A stretch of 64,000 nt of DNA. Origin: an uncultured Victivallaceae bacterium (GTDB lineage Bacteria > Verrucomicrobiota > Lentisphaeria > Victivallales > Victivallaceae). Below the pieces are notes generated by a model. That model saw only the letters and a program-made list of their open reading frames with translations, was not told where the DNA came from and searched no databases. Location of the stretch: the NCBI GenBank assembly GCA_944392655.1, contig CALXXL010000004.1:107634-171633 (forward strand), written 5' to 3'. A program made the translations under genes and the position numbers. Positions 30,916-40,124 of this stretch are shown here, in pieces (positions within the stretch are counted from its first letter, which is position 1; every line of letters starts with the position of its first letter).

Positions 30916-32229
30916 ATGAAAAAGCTATTGTTTTTACCGGCGTTTCTGGCGGCGTTTTCGTTGCTGGCTGCTCCGGTGGTAGAGATTGACTTTGACGATG
31001 CGAAGGACTACGCGGTGAACGATACTTTAACGTTCAAGATCCGTGTAACAGATGAAGGTGCTCCGGTATCCTGTGGCAAACTTGGTGTAGTTGAGTACAG
31101 TGAATCCACTGGAATGCCTTTTGAGTTCAAGAGCGAGCTTGCTTTGTCCGAAACAGGGGAAGCGGAGTATGTAACGCGGTTGGATCGTCCCGGCTTTGTC
31201 CGTATAGAGGTTGGTTTGAAGGATCCGGAAGATGCGGACAAGGTTCTGGCTCGAGCGGTGTGCGGAGCGCAGGCCGAAGCGGCGAAGGTGGTACGCAATT
31301 CGGAGCGCCCGGCCGACTTTGATGAATTCTGGGATGGTCAGCTTGCGCGTCTGGCGGAAGTTCCGGTGGAGGTGATTTCCAAGGTTGAAGTTCCGATCAG
31401 TGATCCGGAATTGATCTGTTATGATGTGCAGGTAAAGTGCGTGGATGGCGTTCCGGTATCTGGGTATCTGACGATGCCGCGCAATGCTGAACCCGGCACG
31501 CTTCCTGCGGTAGTCACCTATCATGGTGCGGGGGTATACAGTGCGTTTCAGATGGTGCGTTATGCCAAAGCCGGGGCGATAGCGTTTGACATCAATGCGC
31601 ATGGGGTAAAGAATGGACAGCCGCAGGAGTATTACAATAATCTTGACCGTGGTGAGCTTGCGGGTTACTATGTTCGTGGCAAGAACGACCGTGAAAAGTG
31701 CTATTTTCTTGATATGTTCTTACGGGTTCGCCGTTCGTTGGATTATGTAAAGACGCTGCCTGAGTGGGATGGCAAAAATCTCTTTGCCGGCGGTGGCAGT
31801 CAGGGTGGAGCGCAGGCGATTGTAGCGGCGGCGCTGGACAGTGATGTAAACTTCACGGCTCCGCAGGCGCCCTGGCTGTGTAATTTTGAAGGGCGTCTGG
31901 ACGGGCGCAACTATCCGGGCTGGCCGGACTTGTACACTCCGGACGAGAACAACCGTCCGAACGATCCTGCCACGGCGGATGCGATGCGTTACTTTGACAT
32001 GGTGAATCTTGCCGGCCGTATCGGGGACAATTGCGAGGTATATATGACGTTGGGTCTGATAGACCCGACCTGTCTGCCGAGCGGTATCATGGCGGCCTAC
32101 AATGCGATGCCGACGAAGAACAAGAGTTACGCTATTTTCCCGAAGGACAACCATGGTGGTCCCCATCTCTATGAAGCCGGCGGCAACCGTCTGGTGGAAA
32201 AGATAAAATCAGTTACGCAGCACAAGTAA
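30916..32229 (+). CDS. Secreted acetyl xylan esterase family protein (CE7-like)
   Basis: A 437-residue exported alpha/beta hydrolase expected to remove acetyl groups from sugars or plant polysaccharides. The signal peptide covers residues 1-18 (ending LLAA), followed by an N-terminal beta domain of about 100 residues. The hydrolase domain has TYHGAGVY, FDINAHGVKNG, the nucleophile elbow GGGSQGGAQA, the Asp block LGLIDPTCLPSG and a late histidine in KDNHGGPH. This order fits CE7/cephalosporin C deacetylase relatives. AGGAGGG gives a strong site. The substrate is inferred from the family and the polysaccharide-degrading setting. Confidence 0.85.
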   Translation: MKKLLFLPAFLAAFSLLAAPVVEIDFDDAKDYAVNDTLTFKIRVTDEGAPVSCGKLGVVEYSESTGMPFEFKSELALSETGEAEYVTRLDRPGFVRIEVGLKDPEDADKVLARAVCGAQAEAAKVVRNSERPADFDEFWDGQLARLAEVPVEVISKVEVPISDPELICYDVQVKCVDGVPVSGYLTMPRNAEPGTLPAVVTYHGAGVYSAFQMVRYAKAGAIAFDINAHGVKNGQPQEYYNNLDRGELAGYYVRGKNDREKCYFLDMFLRVRRSLDYVKTLPEWDGKNLFAGGGSQGGAQAIVAAALDSDVNFTAPQAPWLCNFEGRLDGRNYPGWPDLYTPDENNRPNDPATADAMRYFDMVNLAGRIGDNCEVYMTLGLIDPTCLPSGIMAAYNAMPTKNKSYAIFPKDNHGGPHLYEAGGNRLVEKIKSVTQHK

Positions 32230-32240
32230 CTGTTGGGTAT

Positions 32241-32277
32241 AAAAAAGGACGGAGTAACAACTCCGTCCTTTTTTTTA
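32241..32277. terminator. Bidirectional Rho-independent terminator
   Basis: AAGGACGGAG and CTCCGTCCTT form a perfect 10-base stem with a 6-base loop, flanked by an A-run before and a T-run after. It can serve both the esterase (plus) and the convergent YmdB gene (minus). Confidence 0.9.
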
Positions 32278-32294
32278 TTTATATATTCTGATGA

Positions 32295-33083
32295 TTAAGC
32301 CGGATTATATATTTCGGATATGCGTTCGATAGCGGAAGCCCGTCCGGTGTTATAATCGTATGTAACGATAACGGCATTAAGCATGATATTGTTTTCGACT
32401 ACCGGCAGGCGGTTTGGCATACCGGAGGTAAACTTTTTCAACACGGCGTCCACGTCGCGTCCGAGAACGGACCGTACTCCGCCGACCATTCCGGCGTCAG
32501 CGATAATGGCGGTACCGCCCGGCAGAACCTGTTCGTCGGCGGTCTGGATATGGGTATGTGTGCCGAAAACGGCGGTAACTTTTCCTTCGAGGAGGTATCC
32601 CATAGCGCGTTTTTCGCTGGTGGCTTCGGCGTGGAAATCGACGAAGATATTCTTAATTCTCACCGGTATAGCGTTAAGGATCTCCTGAACCGCGATAAAT
32701 GGAGACTTGGCGCATTCGCGCATAAACAACTGCCCCTGCAATGCGATAACGGCGAAGTCGCCGCCTGCCGGGTTGTTAAAAATTTTCCATCCGCATCCTG
32801 GCTGATTCGGGTGATAGTTTGCGGGGCGGACAAAGTTGCCTAATGTTCCCACCTCGCTGTCGAACCCCTTCTGGTCCCACACATGGTCTCCTGTGGTAAT
32901 AACGTCGACGACCTTGGAGAGTTCGCGTGCGATATTAGCGGTGATGCCCGAACCTGCGGCGCTGTTTTCGGCGTTGGCGATTACGAGAGAAAGATTATGT
33001 TTGCGGCGCAGTTCCGGAACCAGCTCCATAACGGCCTTGCGACCTCCGGAGCCGACGATATCGCCGATAAACATCATCTTCAT
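32295..33083 (-). CDS. YmdB family metallophosphoesterase
   Basis: A 262-residue member of the YmdB/TIGR00282 family, known in other bacteria as a cyclic nucleotide phosphodiesterase influencing development and RNA turnover. It has MFIGDIVGSGGRKAV at the start, then IANAENSAAGSG, VITTGDHVWDQK, FVDFHAEATSEK and FGTHTHIQTADE, covering the metal-binding residues. The start overlaps the upstream unknown gene by 4 bases. Its regulatory role in this organism is inference. Confidence 0.92.
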   Translation of the reverse strand: MKMMFIGDIVGSGGRKAVMELVPELRRKHNLSLVIANAENSAAGSGITANIARELSKVVDVITTGDHVWDQKGFDSEVGTLGNFVRPANYHPNQPGCGWKIFNNPAGGDFAVIALQGQLFMRECAKSPFIAVQEILNAIPVRIKNIFVDFHAEATSEKRAMGYLLEGKVTAVFGTHTHIQTADEQVLPGGTAIIADAGMVGGVRSVLGRDVDAVLKKFTSGMPNRLPVVENNIMLNAVIVTYDYNTGRASAIERISEIYNPA

Positions 33084-33883
33084 GCGAATCTGCGCTCCAT
33101 TCTCTGCTGTTTAATTTTTGGTTCTTCGAGGTACAGTGCGTACCATGCGTCGCCGAGTTGAGCGTTGCTGAACTGTTTAATTTTGCCATTGGCGATGCGG
33201 TCGCGGTTGGCGGTAATAACTGGGTGATCGCACTTGGTCATAGCGAGGTTGAGAGCGTCGAGAGCGCTTTTAGCGTCGTCCTGATGAATTTTGATCCATG
33301 CGTACAGGCTGAAGATGAGCACAGCGTCGTCGCCCTTGAGTTTCCGTGATTTTTTGCGGAAGAAATCATCGAGTTTCGGGTCGTTATTTTTGAACATTCT
33401 GGTCATTTTGATAGCGATAGCCTGTGCGGTAATCATCATAGCCTTGGGCATAATTTTGTCGACTTTATCGAACTCTTTAAGCTGGAACAGCATAACAACG
33501 CGCATAGTATTGAGCTGCCGGTCGAGCAGATAGTTAAACCAGACATACTTATTGAGTTCGTTAAGCATATCGAGGCTGTGTCTGATAGCGACGTGCTGAT
33601 CGTGAATCAACTCCTCCTGCATTGCCTTTACGCTGGCGCCCGGTCTTCTCTGGAAAGCCTCCATTTTGCGATTGAGTTTTCGCTGCATTTCGGTCATTTC
33701 GTTCTGAATTTTGCGGTTGACGCGATTTACTTCGCGCCGGATAAAGAGGCCTGCGGCGAGCTGAATAGCTAGCATAAAGATTATGCCCCAGAAGATGGAC
33801 CACCCCTGGGATGCTGCGCCGGTATATTTAAGCGTGGTTCCCATGGCGATGCCGAGGGCGATAGCCGTGATCATAGTAATCAT
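33080..33883 (-). CDS. Membrane protein with coiled coil, unknown function
   Basis: A 267-residue protein that I do not recognise. Two hydrophobic segments (about residues 4-20 and 27-47) form a hairpin anchor. A charged coiled-coil stretch follows (residues 48-85, with NRKIQNEMTEMQRKLNRKME). The C-terminal part is helical and TPR-like (SLYAWIKIHQDDAKSALDAL). It probably faces the cytoplasm. Its end overlaps the YmdB gene by 4 bases and it follows ffh by about 40 bases. Association with these neighbours suggests a membrane or RNA-related role, without proof. Confidence 0.65.
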   Translation of the reverse strand: MITMITAIALGIAMGTTLKYTGAASQGWSIFWGIIFMLAIQLAAGLFIRREVNRVNRKIQNEMTEMQRKLNRKMEAFQRRPGASVKAMQEELIHDQHVAIRHSLDMLNELNKYVWFNYLLDRQLNTMRVVMLFQLKEFDKVDKIMPKAMMITAQAIAIKMTRMFKNNDPKLDDFFRKKSRKLKGDDAVLIFSLYAWIKIHQDDAKSALDALNLAMTKCDHPVITANRDRIANGKIKQFSNAQLGDAWYALYLEEPKIKQQRMERRFA

Positions 33884-33922
33884 GGTGAATAAAAATCTCC
33901 TTTACAGATTTATAATTAAGCG

Positions 33923-35380
33923 TCAGCGGTTTTTGCGGCGCTGTTTTTTAGCTAGTTTAGCGAGTTTTTTCTTTTTCTCTTTCTCTTTAGCGGAAGATTT
34001 TGGTGCGGCGAGTCCCATAGCTCCGGCGAGTCCTGGCATCATGGGAGCGCCCGGGGAAGCGAAGTCAGCGCCGCCACCGCCGAAGAGTTTAGCGAGCAAT
34101 CCATTTTTGCGTAACATTTTGCGCATACCGTTGAACTGCTTGATAAGGCCGGATACCTGTTCGAGTGCCACGCCTGATCCTTTAGCGATACGTTTTCTGC
34201 GGGAGAAATCGATTTCGTCGGGATTTTCGCGTTCAAACGGGGTCATAGACAGTATAATGGCCTCGATTCTGCGGAACTGAGCCGGATCCATAGCGCTCAT
34301 AGCGTCGGAGAGCTGTCGTCCTCCGGGGAGGAATTTGAGGATAGACTCCAGTCCGCCCATTCTGGAAACCTGTTTAAGCTGGGAGAGGAAGTCGTTGAAA
34401 TCGAACTGATTTCTCCGCATTTTCTCCTGCATTTTCTTAGCCTCTTGTTCATCGACTTCAGCTGCGGCGCGTTCCACAAGAGATACCACGTCGCCCATGC
34501 CGAGTATGCGTGAAGCCATGCGGTCGGGGTAGAAAGGTTCGATGTCGTCGATTTTCTCGCCTGTACCGATAAATTTGACGGGGCATCCGGTTACTTCGCG
34601 GATCGATAGAGCGGCGCCGCCTCTGGCGTCGCCGTCCATTTTGGTAAGGATGAATCCGGTGAGAGACAGGGCCTTATGGAACTCCTGTGCGACGGACACG
34701 GCCTCCTGTCCGAGGGCGGCGTCGGCGACGAGCAGTACCTCGTCGGATCTGACGGTCTGGCGGAGGCGGATAAGTTCCTGAATCATATTTTCGTCGATCT
34801 GGAGTCGTCCTGCGGTATCGATGATAACGACGTCGTTATGGTTGAATTTGGCCTGATCTACGGCGTTGGCGGCGATCTGGGCCACGTTCATATTTCCGCG
34901 TTCGGCATAGACGGGTACGCCGATCTCGTTACCGAGGAACTCCAGCTGATCGATAGCGGCGGGGCGGTATACGTCGGCGGCGGCCATAAGGACGCTTTTG
35001 CGCTGTTTTTTCAGCATTTTAGCGAGTTTAGCGCTGGTAGTGGTTTTGCCGCTGCCGTGGAGACCGACCATCATGATAACGGTTGGCGAGCTGGCGAGAT
35101 TGAGTTCTGCCTGCTGGGAACCGAGTAGTTCGACGAGTCTGTCGTTAACGATCTTGACCACCTGTTGTCCGGGGGAGATACTGCGGACCACGTCTTTACC
35201 GAGGCAGTCCTGGCGGACCTTATCGATAAAGGACCGGACTACTTCGAGGTTGACGTCAGCCTCCAGGAGTGCGAGTCTGATTTCCCGCATAGCCTCCTGG
35301 ATATTATTTTCAGTGAGGGTGGCCTCGCCGCGCAGTTTCTTAAAAACGTCGTGAAGTTTATCGCTTAAAGCATCGAGCAT
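33923..35380 (-). CDS. ffh: Signal recognition particle protein Ffh
   Basis: The SRP54 GTPase that binds signal sequences and 4.5S RNA. At 485 residues it has the N domain (1-90), the G domain with P-loop GLHGSGKTTTSAKLA, DVYRPAAIDQL, DTAGRLQ and TKMDGDARGG, and the Met-rich M domain (about 300-440) with the RNA-binding block RRKRIAKGSG. A Lys-rich tail ends the protein. It lies 12 bases downstream of glyS. The partner FtsY is encoded at 42.3 kb. The 4.5S RNA gene was not seen. Confidence 0.97.
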   Translation of the reverse strand: MLDALSDKLHDVFKKLRGEATLTENNIQEAMREIRLALLEADVNLEVVRSFIDKVRQDCLGKDVVRSISPGQQVVKIVNDRLVELLGSQQAELNLASSPTVIMMVGLHGSGKTTTSAKLAKMLKKQRKSVLMAAADVYRPAAIDQLEFLGNEIGVPVYAERGNMNVAQIAANAVDQAKFNHNDVVIIDTAGRLQIDENMIQELIRLRQTVRSDEVLLVADAALGQEAVSVAQEFHKALSLTGFILTKMDGDARGGAALSIREVTGCPVKFIGTGEKIDDIEPFYPDRMASRILGMGDVVSLVERAAAEVDEQEAKKMQEKMRRNQFDFNDFLSQLKQVSRMGGLESILKFLPGGRQLSDAMSAMDPAQFRRIEAIILSMTPFERENPDEIDFSRRKRIAKGSGVALEQVSGLIKQFNGMRKMLRKNGLLAKLFGGGGADFASPGAPMMPGLAGAMGLAAPKSSAKEKEKKKKLAKLAKKQRRKNR

Positions 35381-35392
35381 TGGGGTAATTCC

Positions 35393-36727
35393 TTAGAAAC
35401 CGATTTTATCTTCTAGGTAATCGCGGAGGGTAGAGAGGTTGACTCTTTCCTGCTGCATTGAATCGCGTTCGCGTACGGTTACGGCGTTATCGGACTCGGA
35501 CTCGAAGTCGTAAGTAATGCAGAACGGGGTACCGATTTCGTCCTGTCTGCGGTAGCGTTTACCGATACTGCCGGTGACGTCGAATTCGCATCTGAAGTGT
35601 CTGTTGAGGTCGAAATAGAGTTTTTCTGCGGCCTCGTTAAGTTTCTTGGAGAGCGGCAGAACGGCGACCTGTATAGGCGCGACAGTAGCTGGCAAGCGCA
35701 GTACGATGCGCAGTTCCTGATCTTTGCCTTCCTTGCATGTATCTGCGGTATCTTCGTAGTAGCTTTTGGAGAGGATAGCGAGGAATGTACGGTCGAGGCC
35801 GACGCTGGTTTCGATAACGGTAGGCATAAACTTGCGTCCGTTGTCGTGATCGAAGTACTGGAGGTCTTCTCCGGAGAATTCGCTATGGCGTGAGAGGTCC
35901 CACTGTCCGCGGTGGTGAACGCCTTCGAGTTCGCCCCAGCCGAAGGGGAATTTGACTTCGATATCGATAGCAGCCTTGGCGTAGTGGGCGAGTTTTTCGT
36001 GAACATATATACGGTAGTTGTCCTCGGTGAATCCGAGTTTATTGCGATAGAAGTTGATGCGCTGTTCCTTCCAGTATTCGAACCACTTCATACCTTCGTC
36101 CTCGTGGCAGAAGAACTCCATTTCCATCTGGGTGAATTCGCGTGAGCGGAAGGTGAAGTTGCGCGGATTGATTTCGTTACGGAAAGCCTTGCCGATCTGA
36201 GCGATCCCGAATGGGAGTTTCTGTCTGGTAGCGACTCTTACGGAGTTGAAGTCGACGAAGATAGGCTGGCAGGTTTCGGCGCGGAGATAGGCGACATGTT
36301 CGTCGTCGAATACAGGTCCGACGAAAGTCTTCATCATCAAATTGAATTCGCGTGGTTCGGTCAGGTTATGGCTGCCGCAGTTGGAGCATGTATTGGGGTC
36401 GTCCATGAGGTCGACGCGGAAGCGGGACTTGCAGTCGCGGCAGTCGACCATCAAGTCGCTGAACTGGTCGAGGTGTCCGGAAGCCTTCCACACTCTCGGG
36501 TGGCATATAATGGTGGAATCGAGTCCTTCGATATTGTCGCGTGTTTCGACCATTTCGTGCCACCAGAGCTGTTCGATAGCGCGTTTCATGCGGCATCCGT
36601 AAGGGCCGTAGTCCCAGAAACCGTTGATCCCGCCGTAGATTTCCGAGCTTGGGAATATGAAGCCTCTGCGTTTGCAGAGGGAAACAATCTTGTTCATCAA
36701 ATCCTGATCTTTGACTTCGTCAGCCAT
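35393..36727 (-). CDS. glyS: Glycyl-tRNA synthetase, dimeric (alpha2) class II type
   Basis: Charges tRNA-Gly. The 444 residues match the single-chain type, not the bacterial alpha2beta2 enzyme. They include KRRGFIFPSSEIYGGINGFW at the N terminus, motif 2 around FRNEINPRNFTFRSREFTQ, motif 3 in IETSVGLDRTFLAIL, and a C-terminal anticodon-binding domain (VAVLPLSKKLNEAA onward). Four cysteines in VDCRDCKSRF and CSNCGSHN form a zinc site. AAGGAG precedes the ATG. ffh follows 12 bases later. Confidence 0.96.
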   Translation of the reverse strand: MADEVKDQDLMNKIVSLCKRRGFIFPSSEIYGGINGFWDYGPYGCRMKRAIEQLWWHEMVETRDNIEGLDSTIICHPRVWKASGHLDQFSDLMVDCRDCKSRFRVDLMDDPNTCSNCGSHNLTEPREFNLMMKTFVGPVFDDEHVAYLRAETCQPIFVDFNSVRVATRQKLPFGIAQIGKAFRNEINPRNFTFRSREFTQMEMEFFCHEDEGMKWFEYWKEQRINFYRNKLGFTEDNYRIYVHEKLAHYAKAAIDIEVKFPFGWGELEGVHHRGQWDLSRHSEFSGEDLQYFDHDNGRKFMPTVIETSVGLDRTFLAILSKSYYEDTADTCKEGKDQELRIVLRLPATVAPIQVAVLPLSKKLNEAAEKLYFDLNRHFRCEFDVTGSIGKRYRRQDEIGTPFCITYDFESESDNAVTVRERDSMQQERVNLSTLRDYLEDKIGF

Positions 36728-36969
36728 GATAATGCTCCTTGCTTGTCATATTTTTAATTGAGTTTTTCAAAATGCATTCAAAATTATAAGATAACATGGT
36801 TTCCGGTTTTTTTCTAATAATATAACTAAAATAGATGAATTTTTTGAAAGTGGGGCTTGAAGCGTTGTTGGTTGAGCAATATTTTAAATTGCGTTGAAAC
36901 GGTTTCTGCCGTATAAAATTGAGTATTTCTGATACCGTGTTTTGGTTGATATACGGAAAGGGTTTTGAG

Positions 36970-38070
36970 ATGAATAAATCGGGGAAAATCCGTCGTGTCC
37001 GGGTAAAGCTCGGGTGCCGGTCTTACTGGATACACATTGGAAGTCTTCAGAAGACGTCTGTGGAGTTGGGGAAGCTGATTTCCGGTCGTGGAGTGCTGCT
37101 GATAACGGATGCGAATGTGGAGAAAACCGGGGTGGTGGAAGATGTTCTGGAGGATCTCTCCGGGGCGTCTGATCTTGGATTGATAGTGCTGAAGCCCGGA
37201 GAGCGGACGAAGACGCTGGGCGCGGTGGAGGATATAACCGGTTTTGCGGCGCGTCATAATTACGACCGTAAGAGCTGTTTTGTGGCGTTGTCGGGAGGGG
37301 TAGGAGGAGACCTGACCGGTTTTGCGGCTGGCATTTATAAGCGCGGGGTTGAGTTTGTGCAGATTCCGACGACGCTGCTGGCGATGGTGGATTCGAGTGT
37401 TGGCGGCAAGACGGGCGCGGATCTGCCGGAGGGCAAGAATCTGGTAGGATTGTTTCATCAGCCTGCGGGGGTATTTATCGACCCTGAGTTTCTGCGTACG
37501 CTTCCGGCGTGCGAATGGCGCAACGGTCTGGCTGAAGTGATTAAATACGGGATAATCCGTGACGGGGAATTTTTTGAATTTCTGTGGGCGAACCGCAAAC
37601 GGTTGAACCGCCGCGGTGCTGATGCAGATCTGCTTGGGGCGGTAATCGAGCGTTGTGTAACGATAAAGGCGGAGGTTGTAGCGGCGGACGAGTGCGAAAG
37701 CGGCTTGCGTGCGATTCTGAATTACGGACACACGTTCGGTCATGCGCTGGAGCAGTTGAGCGGTTTCAAACTGGCGCATGGTTCGGCGGTGGCGATCGGG
37801 ATGGTGCTGGCGGGGCGTCTGGCGTGTGATCTCGGGATATTTGACCGGGAGTCGGCGGACCGGGTGGAAGCTCTGCTCAAAGCGGTTGGACTGCCTGTGT
37901 CGGTTCCTGCCGGTTATGCGGCGTCGGATATAATTGAAGCGATGAAGGGCGATAAAAAGAACGAAGGCGGGCGGATCCGCCTGGTGCTGCCTGAGTCTCT
38001 GGGGCGTGTGCGTATAACGTCGGAAGTTTCTGAAGAGAAGCTGTTTGAGTTTCTGAATCGTCAGGTATGA
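36970..38070 (+). CDS. aroB: 3-dehydroquinate synthase
   Basis: Second step of the shikimate pathway, converting DAHP to 3-dehydroquinate with NAD and a metal. The 366 residues include ALSGGVGGDLTGFAAGIYKRG, VQIPTTLLAMVDSSVGGKTG, GLAEVIKYGII, LNYGHTFGHALE and LAHGSAVAIGM with the metal-binding Glu and His residues. The ATG at 36970 follows AAAGGG; an upstream in-frame start at 36919 adds 17 unlikely residues. dprA follows 3 bases later. Confidence 0.96.
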   Translation: MNKSGKIRRVRVKLGCRSYWIHIGSLQKTSVELGKLISGRGVLLITDANVEKTGVVEDVLEDLSGASDLGLIVLKPGERTKTLGAVEDITGFAARHNYDRKSCFVALSGGVGGDLTGFAAGIYKRGVEFVQIPTTLLAMVDSSVGGKTGADLPEGKNLVGLFHQPAGVFIDPEFLRTLPACEWRNGLAEVIKYGIIRDGEFFEFLWANRKRLNRRGADADLLGAVIERCVTIKAEVVAADECESGLRAILNYGHTFGHALEQLSGFKLAHGSAVAIGMVLAGRLACDLGIFDRESADRVEALLKAVGLPVSVPAGYAASDIIEAMKGDKKNEGGRIRLVLPESLGRVRITSEVSEEKLFEFLNRQV

Positions 38071-38073
38071 GTT

Positions 38074-39183
38074 ATGACCGACCGTGAAAGCTGTATAATC
38101 CTGAATATGATTTCGGGGATTGGTTTTGTCAAGTACAATGCGTTGTGCGGACATTTCGGGTCTCCTTCTGCGGCGTTGAATGCTCCGGCGGAAAAGCTGG
38201 CACAGGTACGCGGGATCGGGGTGCAGCTGTCGGAGCGTCTGAGCACCTGGCGTGAGAGTTGTGATCTGGCGGGGGAATTATCGCGTGCGGAGCGTGGCGG
38301 GGTGCGGATAATCACGCTTGTGGACGATGATTATCCGGCGGTTCTGCGTCATCTGCCTGATCCGCCGCTGGTGTTGTATGTCAAGGGCGATTTGCCGGAT
38401 TTTGACCGGGAGAATTTCATTGGTGTAGTTGGTTCGCGCCGTGCGTCGCACTATGGGAGGCTGATGAGCCGCCGTCTGTCGGAGGAGGCGTCAAATTCCG
38501 GTTGGGGGACGGTGAGCGGTCTGGCCTACGGGATAGATTTTGAGAGTCACGATGCCACGGTTAAGTCGGGTGGGAGGACGGTTGCGGTACTGGGCGGCGG
38601 TCTTGGCCGGATACACCCGAAGGAGCACATACCTCTGGCGCGTGCGATAGTGGAGACAGGCGGAGCGGTGATAAGTGAATTTCCGATACTGTTTCCGGTG
38701 AACCGCAACTCATTTCCGCGGCGCAACCGTATTATAGCGGGTTTGTCGCGTGGAGTTATTGTGGTGGAAGCGGGGCTGGTATCCGGAGCGATGATCACGG
38801 CGAACCTGGCGAACGACTATGGGCGGACGGTCTTTGCGGTGCCTGGAGCGGTGGGCAATCCCGGTTCGGAGGGGTGTCACAAGCTGATCAAGCGTGGTGA
38901 GGCTCGTCTTGCGGAGTCATTCATGGATGTGCTTGAGGAGCTGGATCCGGTTGCGTATGAAGAGCTCTCTGCCGGGGCGGCGCCGTCTTCCGAAGTTGAT
39001 TATGCTCTGGATGTACGGGAGTCGCTGATACTGGATTATCTGCGTAAAAACGGCGAGAGCAGTTTTGACGATCTCGGCTTGAATCTTGGTATGGATCCCG
39101 GGGTATTATCCGGGGTGCTTGCCGGTCTTGAGATGAAGTTTCTGTTGATACAGAGTCCCGGCCGCCGTTATGCGATACGTTAG
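38074..39183 (+). CDS. dprA: DNA-processing protein DprA
   Basis: Loads RecA on incoming single-stranded DNA during transformation. The 369 residues have an N-terminal SAM/HhH-like region (VRGIGVQLSERL), the Rossmann-type DprA core with GVVGSRRASHYG, VSGLAYGID, AVLGGGLGRIHP, FPRRNRIIAGLSRGVIVVEAG and SGAMITANLA, and a C-terminal winged-helix (SLILDYLRKNGESSFDDLG). All conserved blocks are intact. It follows aroB by 3 bases. With comEC and pilT it forms a partial competence gene set. Confidence 0.95.
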   Translation: MTDRESCIILNMISGIGFVKYNALCGHFGSPSAALNAPAEKLAQVRGIGVQLSERLSTWRESCDLAGELSRAERGGVRIITLVDDDYPAVLRHLPDPPLVLYVKGDLPDFDRENFIGVVGSRRASHYGRLMSRRLSEEASNSGWGTVSGLAYGIDFESHDATVKSGGRTVAVLGGGLGRIHPKEHIPLARAIVETGGAVISEFPILFPVNRNSFPRRNRIIAGLSRGVIVVEAGLVSGAMITANLANDYGRTVFAVPGAVGNPGSEGCHKLIKRGEARLAESFMDVLEELDPVAYEELSAGAAPSSEVDYALDVRESLILDYLRKNGESSFDDLGLNLGMDPGVLSGVLAGLEMKFLLIQSPGRRYAIR

Positions 39184-39233
39184 ATATGGCTTATTTTTTC
39201 CGGTTAGAAAAACCTTTTTCTCCCTTTAAATAA

Positions 39234-39255
39234 TTAATATAATGTGCTATATTAA
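39234..39255. promoter_or_regulatory. Inverted repeat upstream of the CobS-like gene
   Basis: TTAATATA and TATATTAA are perfect 8-base arms around ATGTGC. The site lies in an AT-rich gap 75 bases before the CobS-like gene, between it and dprA, and could be a regulator binding site. No T-run follows. Confidence 0.35.
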
Positions 39256-39329
39256 CTGTTTAACGGGTATTTTCTGATAATATCCGGTTGTGTGAAAACA
39301 GTTTTAAAATAAAATAATCAGGAGGGGCT

Positions 39330-40109
39330 ATGTTCAACAAGAGTTTAGCTGCGCTGGCGGCTGCGTGGAATTTGCTGATCGACATTCCGCTGCCCAAATC
39401 CTTGCGTGTACGGGCTGATGATATGGATGAAGATGGTCCTGAACTTACGGCGTTGGCGTTTCCGGTGGTAGGTCTTTTATCCGGGCTGGTGTTGTTTATA
39501 GTGGGCTGGCTGCTGAGTGAGCTGTTTCAGCGCAGCGTAGGAGCGGCGTTATTTGGTGTAATTGCGGTGCTGTTGAGTGAGAGCCGTGATTCGGGGCGTG
39601 GTTTCAGCCTGGCGGTTTCTTATGCAGACAATCTGTCTGAAGGCATGGGTTTGGCCGGTTCACTGCAATCGCTGGAGTCGGATTGGCGTCGTCTTTCCGG
39701 TTTTGCGGCCACGCTGGCGGGTGTATTGCTTCTTGGGGTCAAAATCTTCTGTTTCCGTGAATTATTTCTTGCCGGGGCGTGGTCCTGGGTAATGGGGATA
39801 TTTGTGCTTGGGGCGGCGTCGCAGGGTTATTTATCGAGCTGCCGTTCATTGTATTCGGGGGAGAGTTTTCTTGCGGTTACGGGTTCAGCGCGTCATCACA
39901 TCTGGCTGGTGGCGGTATTCATAATGCTGTTTTACATATCGAATCCTGCGGCGGTGCTGTTATCTTTGCTGGTCGCGGTCTTGGGTTCGGTTCTTTTTGG
40001 CCGTTGGTGTGAAGATCGTTTTCACGGTCTGGATGCGATGACGATTACGTTATTTGGTTTCTGGGTTGAGCTTGCCGTGCTGTTGCTGGGAGTGCTGACC
40101 TTACATTGA
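39330..40109 (+). CDS. CobS-like membrane protein lacking the usual active-site motif
   Basis: A 259-residue integral membrane protein resembling cobalamin synthase (adenosylcobinamide-GDP ribazoletransferase). The start AAWNLLIDIPLPKSLR matches CobS, as does the first membrane block TALAFPVVGLLSGLVLF, and the C terminus GLDAMTITLFGFWVELAVLL corresponds to the GGxTGD...E block. Where CobS has the Asp-rich HLDGLADTADG motif, this protein has SRDSGRGFSLAVSYADNL, so catalysis as in CobS is doubtful. A strong AGGAGGGG site precedes the ATG. No other cobalamin gene is near. It lies 15 bases upstream of ribBA and may be co-transcribed. Confidence 0.65.
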   Translation: MFNKSLAALAAAWNLLIDIPLPKSLRVRADDMDEDGPELTALAFPVVGLLSGLVLFIVGWLLSELFQRSVGAALFGVIAVLLSESRDSGRGFSLAVSYADNLSEGMGLAGSLQSLESDWRRLSGFAATLAGVLLLGVKIFCFRELFLAGAWSWVMGIFVLGAASQGYLSSCRSLYSGESFLAVTGSARHHIWLVAVFIMLFYISNPAAVLLSLLVAVLGSVLFGRWCEDRFHGLDAMTITLFGFWVELAVLLLGVLTLH

Positions 40110-40124
40110 TAGTGGAAGGTGTTT

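Noticed and set aside
36826..38154. Long minus-strand open frame opposite aroB
   Set aside because: It is the antisense shadow of aroB, rich in Arg, His and Gln with no domain. The aroB frame is unambiguous.
39184..40124. FMN riboswitch before the riboflavin genes
   Set aside because: No RFN-type conserved blocks could be recognised in the available leader or spacer.
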